A stretch of 64,000 bases of DNA, taken from positions 15,718,001 through 15,782,000 of the forward strand of contig CM020511.1 in NCBI GenBank assembly GCA_009823395.1. Direction: 5' to 3'. Positions 13,426 to 25,400 of this stretch are shown here, in pieces. The notes beneath the pieces were generated by a model, which saw only the letters and a program-made list of their open reading frames with translations, was not told where the DNA came from and ran no database searches. The DNA is from Thamnaconus septentrionalis. Lineage: Eukaryota; Chordata; Actinopteri; Tetraodontiformes; Monacanthidae. Each line of letters opens with the position of its first letter. Position 1 is the first letter of the stretch. A program made the translations under genes and the position numbers.

Positions 13426-15044
13426 CAGTTGTCCTAACTTAACCCTTCTACCTTAAGATAACTTGGATGACTGAGAACCTTCAGACATGCAACCAAACGC
13501 TTCTCTCTCTGATCTGACAAATATTTCTGTTTATACAGCACTTTCAAAAAAAATCTCTACTGGTTCCGTGTGGTCCATTTATGTGCAGTAAAAGTTTTTA
13601 TTTTTTTCTATCAAAGAAACTCTGATTTTTTTTTTTTTACTCTAAGGGATTTCACTTCAAGATAGCAGTGTGTGAGTGACAGAGACAAAAAAAGACGGCT
13701 GTGCAGACATGTTCAGGCCAGGGTATTAGATGTGTTGGATAAGAAGAAGAGTTGAGCCGTGTGACATTTCCGCTACAGTGCAGCCGACTTCAGACTTCAG
13801 CGCCTCAGCATTCAGGACGCTCTGGTGTCAGCTACTGGATGAACTGCGGTATGAAACGAGGTCTGCTTGCTCGATACTTTTTCAGCACTGTTGTCAATTG
13901 AGTAGCTGCAGCGATCTGGACCCACGTGAACCTTGAGGCAAACATCTGAAGGGGTTCGAAATGAGAGCAAAGCTGTCTTGCGAATAGTCGGTGACATGGT
14001 TTAAAATGACTTCACAGTCCAGACGCTGAGGACGCCCTCTGCTTTCTGTCTACTGTGTTTAACATTTAGTGCTGTATAGTCCCCAAATAATTGTTGTTTG
14101 CCTGATGATGCTCAGAGAAATAATGGAATCTTTTATGTACCTGCAGTTTTTCTGCGCGCCGTCAGTCTTTTCTTTCCTCACCAAAGCCCTTTTTTTCGCC
14201 CACCCCACCACCTCACTTTTACCTCGGCGTAGTTCATCAGACCAATTAAGCAACTAACAAGGTTCCAATTAAAGTTCTGTCCGCTCATACGTGTGTCCAA
14301 AATTGGATTGCGTGTGGCCATTGACTTTCCCCGCTGCATCCGGCCGTGCTGTGCAATACCTGTGACAAGGAGTAATTATTTACTGCGCCGAGCAGCACAG
14401 TTCGCCGTGCCGTAATTGGAAACTCTATTGAAGCTGTAAATACAGCACCCTCTGTTTGCTGCCATGTAGGGAGGATTGCTGTTTTTCCGCATGTGGCCCC
14501 TACACATGTTAGCCACCCAGCTCATTGCTGGGGAGGGTCGGCTGTACTAACCAAGAACAAAACCAAGACAGACAAAAAAAAGAGGACAAGCTGATTGATG
14601 AAGGTGGTGGGATGTGCGAGTTATGTTTGCTCTGCTCTGCCTGACCCACAGCACAGGACGGTCGATTGGGATGTTAACAAATGCCGCGCAGGAGCAGGCA
14701 GCAACACGTCTTGTTAACGGCACCATGAAACCGAACAGAGATGCGCGTCCAATTTTAAACGCAGTAACTTAGCAGTTAGTCACAACGCTTGCCGCCGAGG
14801 TTGGCGCTCATTTGGGATTTTATTGTGTAACAGTGGGTGTATAGTTGGTGGATCACTCTGAAAAGAAGTTTAGTGTTATTAGACACAAAAAAGATGGAGG
14901 GTTAACCTCTTTTTTCCCCCTGCATCACTGTGGGCAAACAGTCATTTGTCAATGTGTAGCTTTCCAAACAGAAACTGCAGCTGCACATTCTTTCGCTGTG
15001 TAAATGTGTTTTCTAAGTCGGTGGTTTCTGTCTCCTCTCCACAG

Positions 15045-15157
15045 GTTAACAGGATTCACCATGCCTCCACCTGTTACCAGTTCTGGCTCCATCTTTTCAC
15101 TGAGGCTCACCAGTGACTTTGCAGTAAGCGCTCATGGATTTAAAGTAGTTTACGAAG
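15045..15157 (+). CDS. csmd3: csmd3 exon 1 of window: end of CUB1
   Basis: This 113-bp internal exon encodes residues 1-37, the C-terminal strands of the first CUB domain. It starts with the last base of a split codon (phase 2), reads LTGFTMPPPVTSSGS then LTSDFAVSAHGFKVVYE, and ends after one base of the next codon (phase 1). The acceptor is ctcctctccacag and the donor gtaaga. The T-D-F-A-V-S-A-x-G-F-K ending is the conserved last CUB strand of CSMD proteins. Exons encoding the signal peptide and the first two thirds of CUB1 are upstream of the window. It has the same length and phases as the exons ending CUB2 and CUB3. Confidence 0.93.
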
Positions 15158-18100
15158 GTAAGAAAAGCATCGCTCAGTGTTCCTTTCCCCTTTCCTTAAC
15201 ATGACACTTGTTGCTTAAACACAGATTGAGTGGTCGACTCATTTTTCATGCAGAAATTCAACCACTGAGTTAATGAAAACTAAATCGAGCTCATTGAAAT
15301 AAATGTGGTACTTTTTAATCATCATGGCTCACCCCTAAGTTGCTGAACCTTTCCCTGCCACTCTGGAGGTGCATCTGAAATTGCGTGGCAGATGGCAGGG
15401 GGAATTAGTTGTGCTAATGGATGTACTGAGCGATCAGTGTAGAAGCAAAGCGGAGTGCAGCGGGGAGCTGTGCAAATATCAACTATCCTTGTGTGATCCT
15501 CTTTCTCAGTCCATCCTCTGGTTTCATCTCTTCGCCAACTCCACTGCCTCTTCTTCGGTTCCTACATTGCAGCCATCCAGATTTTGTCTGATGCAGCCCT
15601 TTGTTTAGTTTTATTTTTGTTTTTACATTTAAATTTTATTTTCCTGATCCCCTCCTTTTGGCCTGTCCTTTACCTTCCTCCTCTCCAGCCGTCCTCCTGC
15701 CTGTTTTCCTCTTTGTCTTATGTGGGCTTCGGTTTCATCTCTTAATACGCTGCAACAGTAACTCAGCTGCCTCACATCCCAGCCTCCTCCACCCCAGTCC
15801 CTGTGAACCCCCTCACACACACACACACCCCACTCTGGCCCCTGACCTGACCAATCTCAGACCTCTCCCCTCTCCATCTGCCAACTTGCTTTCTCTCTCT
15901 GGCTGTCAGCGACATTTTCACACACGCCCATCTGCACATTCACCCCGTCTACCACAACCTTTCCTGTTGGCTTTCATCTTTTTTTTTTTTTGACTCTGCT
16001 CGGCTGAATCGGGTTTTGTTCTTTTACTTGTCTAATCTTCGGATGAATCGCCCACTGATTTAAAATTTTAATCAAAATTTTCACATCTCTTACCAAGGGT
16101 TGGGCCGGCGTACAAACCTTCAAGCAATTTTGGACAAAAGCTAAATATGAAGTTCACTGGATGTTCACTGTGACTCATTCGCCTGTGTGGAACAATCAAA
16201 ACAACTGGGATAATGGTTTAATATTTAATATGGGAGAACGTTAATAATTTGTGGTATTCTGCCATCTCTTTTCAATTTGTCCACATTTTAAAAAAAATAC
16301 CTAAATCATCCAGACATGTTTATCCAATTACCCAAAACTGAATGCCCATATGTTTTACAAACATGAGCAATGCAGGCGACACACACATCTCTTTGTGCAT
16401 AACTGCACATCAGCTTTTTTTTTTTTTTTTTTTACAGCAGGGGAGGTTGGATCTGTGTGTGTGCGAGACGTGAGTTAATTGACTGTCACCAGTCACCTCC
16501 AGACTCTCTCTGTCCTCGACGTAATGTTACATCAATGAAGTCTAACTCGGTTTCCCTGCCGTCAGCAGTTAACATCCCAGTACATTAAGAGCCGAGGGGA
16601 GGCGTGCCTGCCCCTCATAAATCAGGGAAGTCACTGATGCTGACAGGTGGAGGCAGAGTGAGGAAGACTTCACCTTTCACTCTCCAAACTTTTACCATTT
16701 ACATGTGATGTAGACTATACAACAGAATAGTGTCTCTCTCCCTGTCAGTGAGTGACCTCGCTTTGCCAACTTGAGAATAGAACAGAGGTGCGACTTCGTC
16801 ATCAATGCATCTCATGTCACCTGCCATGCAGTTGTCAGACCTTGTATATATGTCCAAATATATTATTATTTCTTTAAGAGACTGCAGAGATTATCATCAT
16901 ACATCCCCGTAAACTCCAGTCTGAGCCCCTTGTGACTTGACATGCAAATTCTCAGTATACTCTTCCGCAATGCATTAATTTGCAAACCTCGGTCAGAGCT
17001 GTATAACTTATTCCCTGTCATGTCTGTATGGGGTCTCTGCATCCCACGCATGAATATGTATGCGTTATCGCTCATTCTTCAGACTGACGATGGGCGCTAC
17101 TTGTAGACCAGCAGAGCTGATTGAATCATGACTGTATTTAAGTAGATTTGAATCTGTCGTGCGCGCCAAGGACACATGAAAGGACGTTGACAGATGGAAT
17201 CTTCAACTCTGCTCGGCTGTCATTTCAACACTAAACCGTGGCCTTAAAAGACTAAAGCAGACTCTGCTCGAGGTGTGCATTGACATATGGGTAGGGAGAT
17301 GATCGATGCACAGCTAACTGGACCTAATTGGGTGGGGCCGATGGCAACGGGGAGGCAGCTGAACGCCCTCTGCAACAACACCTAAAGCTGGTCAGATGTT
17401 GTTGTTGCCTTTCATTAGATCCTGTAAGCTTTGACTGTACATATCATGTAAGCAACTGACTGCTCACCCCACATTGTATTTACAATTGAAAGGAAACATA
17501 ACAAAGCCAACTAAACCAACTAAAGCCTTTCTGTATCTTCACCTCCCAACTCCTAAATTTAAAAAAAATATATATTTTTAGAAACCATGCGATCCCCTCT
17601 GATCTAACCCAGTAGTTGATTTTCATTATTGCTTTTGTTTTGTTTTTAAATTCCCTTCTAATTTCCCCTCTTTGCCTCCATGAAACTCCTGCTCGGCAGC
17701 TTCTCCAGCAGTCGGTTGGGATGCCAGACAAGCGGTCTGCGGGCAGCTCCTGTGAGGATGGCGTGCCGCTTGTGTGCTCACAAACACTGCCACTCCGTCA
17801 GACTTCCATCTTCTTCAAAGGACTACAGAGTCATTAGATATACAGGCGAAATAAATAGTTGAGCCCCAGAGAAATCTCGCACCCAACCAGCTCATTTACC
17901 AGTCCACAAAACACACTTGTTAACACTGCAGTGCAGGCTAGCGTCCTCCTGCCTCACTCTGCTGTGCCGCTCTGTAGAGCGCCGCTGAAGTAAAAAAAAA
18001 CAACAACAAAAAAACAAACCCGCCATGGTCACTTCAGATTTGTATTTAATTTTGCATTTGTTTTGATCTTTTTAAATATGAGCATTTTTTTTTTTTATGG

Positions 18101-21100
18101 TTTTTCTCCTTTGATGCCAAAGAAAATTCATGCTTGATCATATTGATGTTTTTCAATGTTTCTCTTTTCTTTTGAGATCCGTATACTCAAAGATTTACTT
18201 TGCTGTGTAAAGTTAAGCCACCCTCCCCCCTTTTTAAATCAGTCTTCAATTTGTTGTATGCACAGCGCTTCAAGGAGTTAAACGCACAGTGCCTCTCTAT
18301 TCCCATATGGCAGTTTGAATTGTACAGGATTTCACGAGAGTTTCAAGCAGCCGCTGGTCATGATGAGCAGATGCTTCCCTCAAGTTTCAGCTAAATAAAC
18401 AAATTATTTAGTTCCCCTGAAACTACCACAGTTGTTTGCTGAGAGCCACCATTGTGTCTAAAACTCTTAATTTCTTCGGGGGGGTCATTGAAACACTCAA
18501 CACATCCTGGTGTCCTGATTCAGTGGTAAATGGAAGTTTTTGGCTGTAAAAGCACTTCTGTTTAACACATAATGTTGTTAACTTTCAAGGCCTGAATGAA
18601 TTAGGGTCTTGTTTCAAAGAATTTGCACAAAGTAGTTTGGCACATCCTTTGAGTTAATTTGTGAATCAAATCCAGACCCGAAACATTGTTCTGAGTTTAA
18701 ATGCACATTTAACTCAAGTCGTTGAATCACAAAACATGTAATCCTTTTTCAATTAAATTGAAAAAAAAAAAAAAAAATACTTGTGCTACCAGTCCTTTGC
18801 TGATCTGATCTTCAAGTTCAGCTGCCAGACAGATTATTGTTTCTGTAGTGTTTAAGAATTCAGTGCTGTAAGCTTGAGGACTAAACCAGCCGTTTAAAAA
18901 AAGAAGAAAACACGAACATGAGTCAGGACAGTCATATTTCTTGGAAAATTCTGTGTCATCTCGTAAATGATTTATATGCTTTTGGATTTTTGCACGGCTG
19001 AGTGCAATCTGTCCGGTGTTGCAGCAACATCTGGTGAGAGTGTAGCTCTGTTAGGCATTAAAATGCTACAAGCTGCTGTTTTGATTGTGTTTCAAATACC
19101 GAGCAGTGCACAAGCTGAATTCCAATCATCGTCACAGCATGTTGGTGGTTATCAGCAGTCATGCTTATGATGCAGCACAAAGGGCACATTGCTGATTAAG
19201 TAAGTCAAGGCTTGGCTCGATTGCATTGAATGGCAGATCACCTGCATTTCACATCCTGGTAAGCTTTTTACCCACAAATGTGCAACGTCAGTTGGAATTC
19301 ACACACGTGCTTGTGAATCTGGCCCTCTTGTTTACTATTAAGTCCTCCAAGAAACACTTTGCTGCTCGGTTCAGAAGCCAGGCTCTCGCTCCACCTTGTT
19401 TTTTTTAATTGGCAGGGCTTAAAAAGCAACAGCTCACTGTGGGTTTGACTTCTCCCCAGTGACATTTGCCAAACTTAAATGGTAAAAGTCCATTTAAAAA
19501 TCACTACTGTGATGGAAGACTTAGCTTAAAAGGAGTTTGCAGAATATGTAGTTGTACGCAGCAGAGCGGTCTTGATTGCTTGATTTATTTTTTTTCCAGA
19601 CTGTTTTGACTTTTTTTTTCCCCTCGTGTGCAAATGTTTTCAGCTCAGCGGCGTGTGGAATTCCAACTCTGCTGCTCTCTGCTTCACACTATAAAGAGCT
19701 GTTGAATTGGCTTGTAGATGTTTAGATTGCCTTCATATGCCAAGCCACACATTGTTCTGCCTCACAAATTTGCTATTTCAAACAAATAAATAAAAGTTTC
19801 ATAGACTCTCAGCAAATCCCAGTGGTGGCTTTCACTGTTTGATGCCAGGGATCAAGTTGTGTATGGAGAATACATTGAATATGAATATATTGAAGGAATG
19901 TACGTTGTTGTTACCAGTGTGTTGCAAGATTTTCATTTTCATTCATCAGACCTGATTGTTCACCTCATGTGATAATGGAGTTCATTTAAACCTTTAAATG
20001 ATGCGAGTACAGAAACTGCACACAATCTCATCCATCGCTTCACCGGCTAAAAGTGTTGAGCCCCACGTTTATCACCTGGCAGCAACTGCATGCATTTAGG
20101 AATCGAGACACAGTGAAGAAGAGCCGGTGAAGTTCAAATAGAGCTTCAGAAGGGAGATGAAGGTGATGCAAGTGACTTTGAAGACGCCGTCATTGTTGTT
20201 GGTGGGTCTGATCATTTGAGAAGCCGCTGCTCTACTGGAGTTTTTACGTGCCAACATCTCTAGAATTTACTGAGAATGACTGGAAAAGGAAATAAGGTCC
20301 TGTCAGCAGCCGTGCACTGGGTTCAAGACTCCTTCAAGATGATGGAAATTAAAGCTACACATTTAAATGTAACTCCAGTTGGAACCAAGGGATGGATTCC
20401 ATGCATCCAAAATATCTAAAGTTAAGGTTTTGTAAGAGGTTGGTCTTGGAAACAGTCATTTTAAAGGTGTTTTTGTCACCAATTTCTGTCTTGTGCAAGC
20501 TTAGCTTTTTCCCGTTTGTTTATAAACAAAACCAAATGTGCACTTACATTTTATTAACACCCCAGTTGTTGGAATTTATTTTTGCGTACAAAGACAAATA
20601 GCTGGCAGGTGATGCGAAAGATGTGACCTGTAGAAATCAAAAGGGCGTATGTGACCTTTCAACAGTCAGCGTCAGATTTTTTTTTTGTTAACAAATCTTT
20701 ATTTATCTCATATCTAATATCCTTTCATTTAATATACTTGGAAAAACAAATGCGTTGTAATCTACCACACAGTTTCCCATTTCTCTAACATAGGTCCAGT
20801 TATCCATGGCACACAGTGTAATAGAGTTGTGCTTGGCTTTGGGTCTCTCAGGCTTGCTGCTTGGAATAATTAGCCAGCAAGCAGATGGCATGTAATCAAA
20901 AACATTCATTTGACTTGACTGCACGATCAGTCGCAAGCTGTGGGTTGGAGCAAAGTTTTAGTTTCCCTGTCAACACGGCTTCTCTTGGTCTGATCTTTTG
21001 ATTTTTGGTTCATCCATTTTGACCAACTGCTTTTGTATCTGAACAAGTGTGAAATCTCACAGAAGGTATAATGTCACTTTAGTGGCAAAGTGATAGCTGT

Positions 21101-22300
21101 GTTTCTATAATGTGTGTGGGGAAATTTGTCATGTTAACAGCAAAATTATTTTCTTTTATTAATGCCAAACATTCCTGCATGCAATTTGCTACTTTGCCCT
21201 CTGAAATTTTTTTATTTTATTTTTGAGGAATATTCATAGCTGGGAAGGCACATGTAAAGTAATATTTTGTACCACTGTATAAAGAGTAGTATTTAAAATA
21301 ATAATAAACTGTTTTTAAAGCCCCATCAAGTTATTTAGACAGCATTACTCGCACCTTTTTTTCCTGTAAATAAAACCTCTGTGCTTTAAAATGGAACCTG
21401 ATAAGTGTATGATGTGAATTTCACCCTTTGGTAACTTGTGGAAAAAGTTGAGTACGTATGTAATGGGCCAAAAAGACAAAATCATTTCCTCTGTGACTTT
21501 AAAATGGAATCTAATACTTTGTGTGTGCTTCAGAATTTGATTGAGATGTAATTTAATTAAGGAGGGAAAAAATTGAGAAGTTAAATGCCAAAAGAATACA
21601 GGAGTGAGTCGTTCTTCGGGCCGGTTATCACACTCACATAAGATTTTCATCAAAATTCTCTTTCAATAGATTTCCAAGGAGTCCATATTCTAAAGCTCTT
21701 TGGTTCCTTCAGCTAATAAGGAGGCTGCCAGTAATTTCTGGAGAATTACTTTCTGTTAGAGGAGTCTAACTTCACTATTCCACCTGTGGAGATGCCTCCC
21801 TGGATACTAATGCAACTTTTGCTCTGGTTGTGTTACTGCTCATTATTATGCTTATGCAGATGCTTCAGCGTCAACATACAAACAGCATAGCTGTTCTCAA
21901 TATTTCAAGAACACCTTAATAGAATGTCCCTTACATAATTATACTAATACACTAAAGCAATGTGTGGCACTCATCTCAAATATCAATGTCACTTCTTGTA
22001 TTTGTAGATTTTCATCATTACTCCTCTGAACTTGTGTGTGGAGAGTTCACGTTTCTGAATTCTGAGCCGCAGTGCAACAGCGGTCAAAGAATTCTAGGTG
22101 GTTTTTCTGAGTGTCATGTTATATTTTTAATGCCAAGTTCTCCTCTATTTATATTTGATTCTGGACCGCTTCACTGGAACAAGAATAGCGAGACTCTGGC
22201 ACGCGAGTTTGACCATCGCGACTGAATGATAGATGTTGAACTTGGTAGATTTAAAGAATAATGGGCTTGAGCTACACTCTTATTCTTCCCATCTTTGCAG
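15158..22300 (+). other. csmd3: Intron (7143 bp)
   Basis: Non-coding between the CUB1 end and Sushi1. It holds a pyrimidine-rich stretch at about 15600-15990 with a short CA tract (15814-15827), a T-run at 16415-16433 and scattered A/T runs. I see no exon, RNA gene or intact mobile element. A 130-residue open frame over the pyrimidine-rich stretch is compositional only. Confidence 0.8.
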
Positions 22301-22495
22301 AGCTGAGAAGCAGCTCATGTGGAAACCCTGGGATTCCACCCAAAGGGATATTAAATGGAACTCAGTTCAACGTGGGTGACAAGATCCGCTACAGGTGTGT
22401 CACCGGCTACGTCCTGGATGGACATTCGCTCCTCACCTGTGTGAATAATGCAGCCGGAGTGTCAGTGTGGGACTTTCCTGTGCCAATCTGCAGAG
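22301..22495 (+). CDS. csmd3: csmd3 exon 2 of window: Sushi1
   Basis: This 195-bp phase 1-1 exon encodes residues 38-102, one complete Sushi/CCP domain. The four framework cysteines are in CGNPG, YRCVTG, LTCVNN and PICRG, and the conserved Trp is in VWDFPVPIC. The protein begins E-L-R-S-S-S before the first Cys, as I recall for CSMD3. There is a candidate N-glycosylation site at N-G-T in ILNGTQFN. The acceptor is tcttcccatctttgcag and the donor gtgagt. Sushi domains are small disulphide-bonded beta modules, here extracellular. Confidence 0.95.
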
Positions 22496-25400
22496 GTGAG
22501 TACATTTTATCTCTTGATCTGTGTGATTAATGATTTAATATAACAACGTCTCGCTGCCGCTGCTGCCAACGGATTTCTTACTTACATAGTTTCCCTATCA
22601 TATTAAAAGTCTTTATATCAACACATTACTCATGGGTCCCCTGGGATATATAAAATGATCAGGGGAATGTGTTGGTTTTTGACCTCTTGTCCTTTTTGAA
22701 ATTTATTAATTTCAAAAGTTAATTACTTTGGATGACTGACAGCCAAGTGGCAGCGTTTAGTAACGGATAGAAGCGTATAAGTCTGGCATCAGACTTCGAT
22801 ACATTAAGATGCATTTTAATCAGAAGGAATGATCATATTCAAATTTGTAGGAGCCCTGCAGGCCCAGAGATTATGTTTTAATTCTAATACGACCACTATT
22901 GTTCAAAGATGAGCTGGGTTGATACACTCTCAGAATTCGTAATCATGCTGTACATTGACTTAAGCTGAGTAGACCGTTGTTTAATTTGGAATAGATAAAC
23001 TGATAACTAAGTGACTGTATGTTGTATGAAGTGTTACTTGATTTGATTGTGGAAAAAAGAATGGCCGTGAATTCCAGTCTCTCTGCACTCCCCAACATAC
23101 AGCTATAAACCTATGTATATCAATGTGTGTGTTTTCATGTATGTGAGCGTTTATAGGAAGGAAAAATCAGTCTCCATTTCCACATTACTTTTACTGCTTA
23201 ATATTTTGTTTTGTGATTTTTACATCAGTCCGCATAACAACCAGCTTTCTATTATAACTGCAAAATAAATCCAATGAGATTATTGTCTTCGTTCAACATC
23301 AAGATTTCCAGTTGATGATGTTGAGTTCAACATGTTTGATACCACAGCATGAATCTTATTTTTCACTCATGCAAATTCTGCATAGGAAGTCTCATCCTCC
23401 TATCTTGGTAACGCCTGACTTGTAGATCTCTGCAAAGTTTATTTTTTAATCATTCTTTACAAATGCATTATGTGAGTTTGCCAGTGGTCCTAATTCACCA
23501 GGATTCACCTCCAACTGTTTAATCAGCTTGGATTGTTGAGTTGAGTGAAATCCCTGTTCTATTTGGAGCACTCAGTACATTTTTTTTTTTATATTTGTAT
23601 TCGACAATGATGTTCAAACTCACGCAAACGAATGAGATGGAGCTCTAAAAAAAAAATTTCTTCATAGACACCACTAAGCAAGTGCAAAATCTGGCAGTGT
23701 GTCATGTATTTGGCCATGCAAAGACGCTGTGTGCTGGAGGAATGACAAGCATTGAGGGGAACACAAAGCTGGAGATGGATGATTCTCCCCTTCTTTGCTG
23801 TATTACCACAGGCCAAAATCATTTTTCTTTTTCAGGCGCAGACGCTGCTTGACGCGCTCTCTCTCTCTCTCCACTCTCCTTCCATTTCTTTCTTTCTCTT
23901 CCTTCCTCTTGGTCTCGGTCTCTCCGTTTCGTCTAAATCCAGTCCGACTCCTGTATGCGTCCAGATGGCCCTTTGATCCTTTTTCCTCAGAGATCTTGCC
24001 CTTTAAACTCATCAACAACTGTTTCACACTGAACACACAGCGCCATAATCTCTGAGCAACCCACCACCGGCCAACACCTCAGTATTTCCACCAGTCATCT
24101 CCTTTTGTTGGCGTCTCACCCTTTTATCTTTCTCCCAGTCTCCATCTTGTTGACTGCCAAGTTCCACATTCATCCACCCCCCCCCCCATCCCCCAATGTT
24201 TGTCAGTGTCCAGCCACCAGGGACAGAAGATGAAGAGGAGGAAAGAGACGGAAAAGAGCAGGAAAAAAAAAACAGTTTAAAGCCAAATAACGGATAAATA
24301 AAACCCAAATTTGACCGATATTAGACATAATTACAGAACCATAAAATTATCAGATACAAGTATATTAGCTGGACAGAGTTGTCAACTTCAATTATCCTAA
24401 AAGTAATCACAATGGCAAAAAGCAATTTAACATTTCTGTAGGCTTAATTAAATCAACCACTCAGAACCATAATCTGACTTGGAAAATAAATGATATGGGC
24501 TTTTCTCACTGCACCAATATTTGATTTTTGGATAGAAATCTGAATGTTGGGATTGTAAATAGCCAATGGTGATGTACAACTAGGGGTACTGGCTGTGCTC
24601 AAGCATTAGCCCCAGTAGAGTTATGTGCCTCTTGCAATTTGGATCAGTGTTTACATCCTTTATTAACTGCTGCGTTATACAAAATGATTTCGACAAATGT
24701 TGCACTTGTTAGAATTGGCTTCAAACTACTGGTTTGCTGAGAGTTTCCGAAGCAATCCAGAGTGACAATTAAAAGATTTTGTCCGAAGGAACTTTCACAC
24801 CAGGTGCCTGCACCCAATTCTGTGCAAACTTGACCCCTTAGTCCAGCATTGGATGAGTGTGAACACAAGCTTGCTGTGCAACATGCTTGCGCCCTGCTGA
24901 AACAATTGCTGTTGGTCACGGTTCCTGTGTACATGCTGGGTCGTGTGTATGCCACATGAGCTGCGACTGACCACTGAACAAATGAGAACATGACCGTACA
25001 TGGTAGACATGGTAAAATTGAACAACCGACGAGGAGTTTGTCGTTAGTGCCTCTTTTGCCTTGGTGCTACAAAACAATGGTGCAAGCATGGTGTGAAAAT
25101 ACCCTGAGCCAAGCTATGACATTATTTACCAGTTAAAAAAAACCTCAGCTTCTGACTGCACTATGCAGATGATATTATGATAAAGACACAGAATTGATTC
25201 AAATAAAAGGATCCTATAAAGTTTGAAACAGCATTTTTTCCCCCATCAGTTTCCTTTCACTGTAATGATAGTAGAATATCAGGTGACATTTTGTTTAGGA
25301 TGCCTGTAAAATAATGTGTTCAGACATTGGCACTTACCTGTACAGCAATCACTCGTAATTTTTAAAAAATAACGAAGAAAAATAAAGAAAAAGAATCCAG

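Larger units (their letters stand above)
1..15044 (+). other. csmd3: Upstream intron, 3' part (at least 15 kb)
   Basis: This stretch precedes the first recognisable exon and ends in a good acceptor (pyrimidines then cag at 15042-15044). I recognise no CSMD exon and no other gene on either strand; open frames here lack domain signatures and several run through simple repeats. It holds an A-run (28-47), a long GA microsatellite, a TG tract, a 26-bp tandem duplication, a CTG repeat, an AGATA repeat, a perfect palindrome and a fish-type dispersed repeat with a foldback near 13.2-13.5 kb, each listed separately. The block at 14270-14480 looks unlike its surroundings and may be a conserved non-coding element. 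Confidence 0.75.

Noticed and set aside
15601..15993. 130-codon + strand open frame
   Set aside because: A pyrimidine-rich region gives Phe/Leu/Pro/Ser without stops; no domain or splice evidence.
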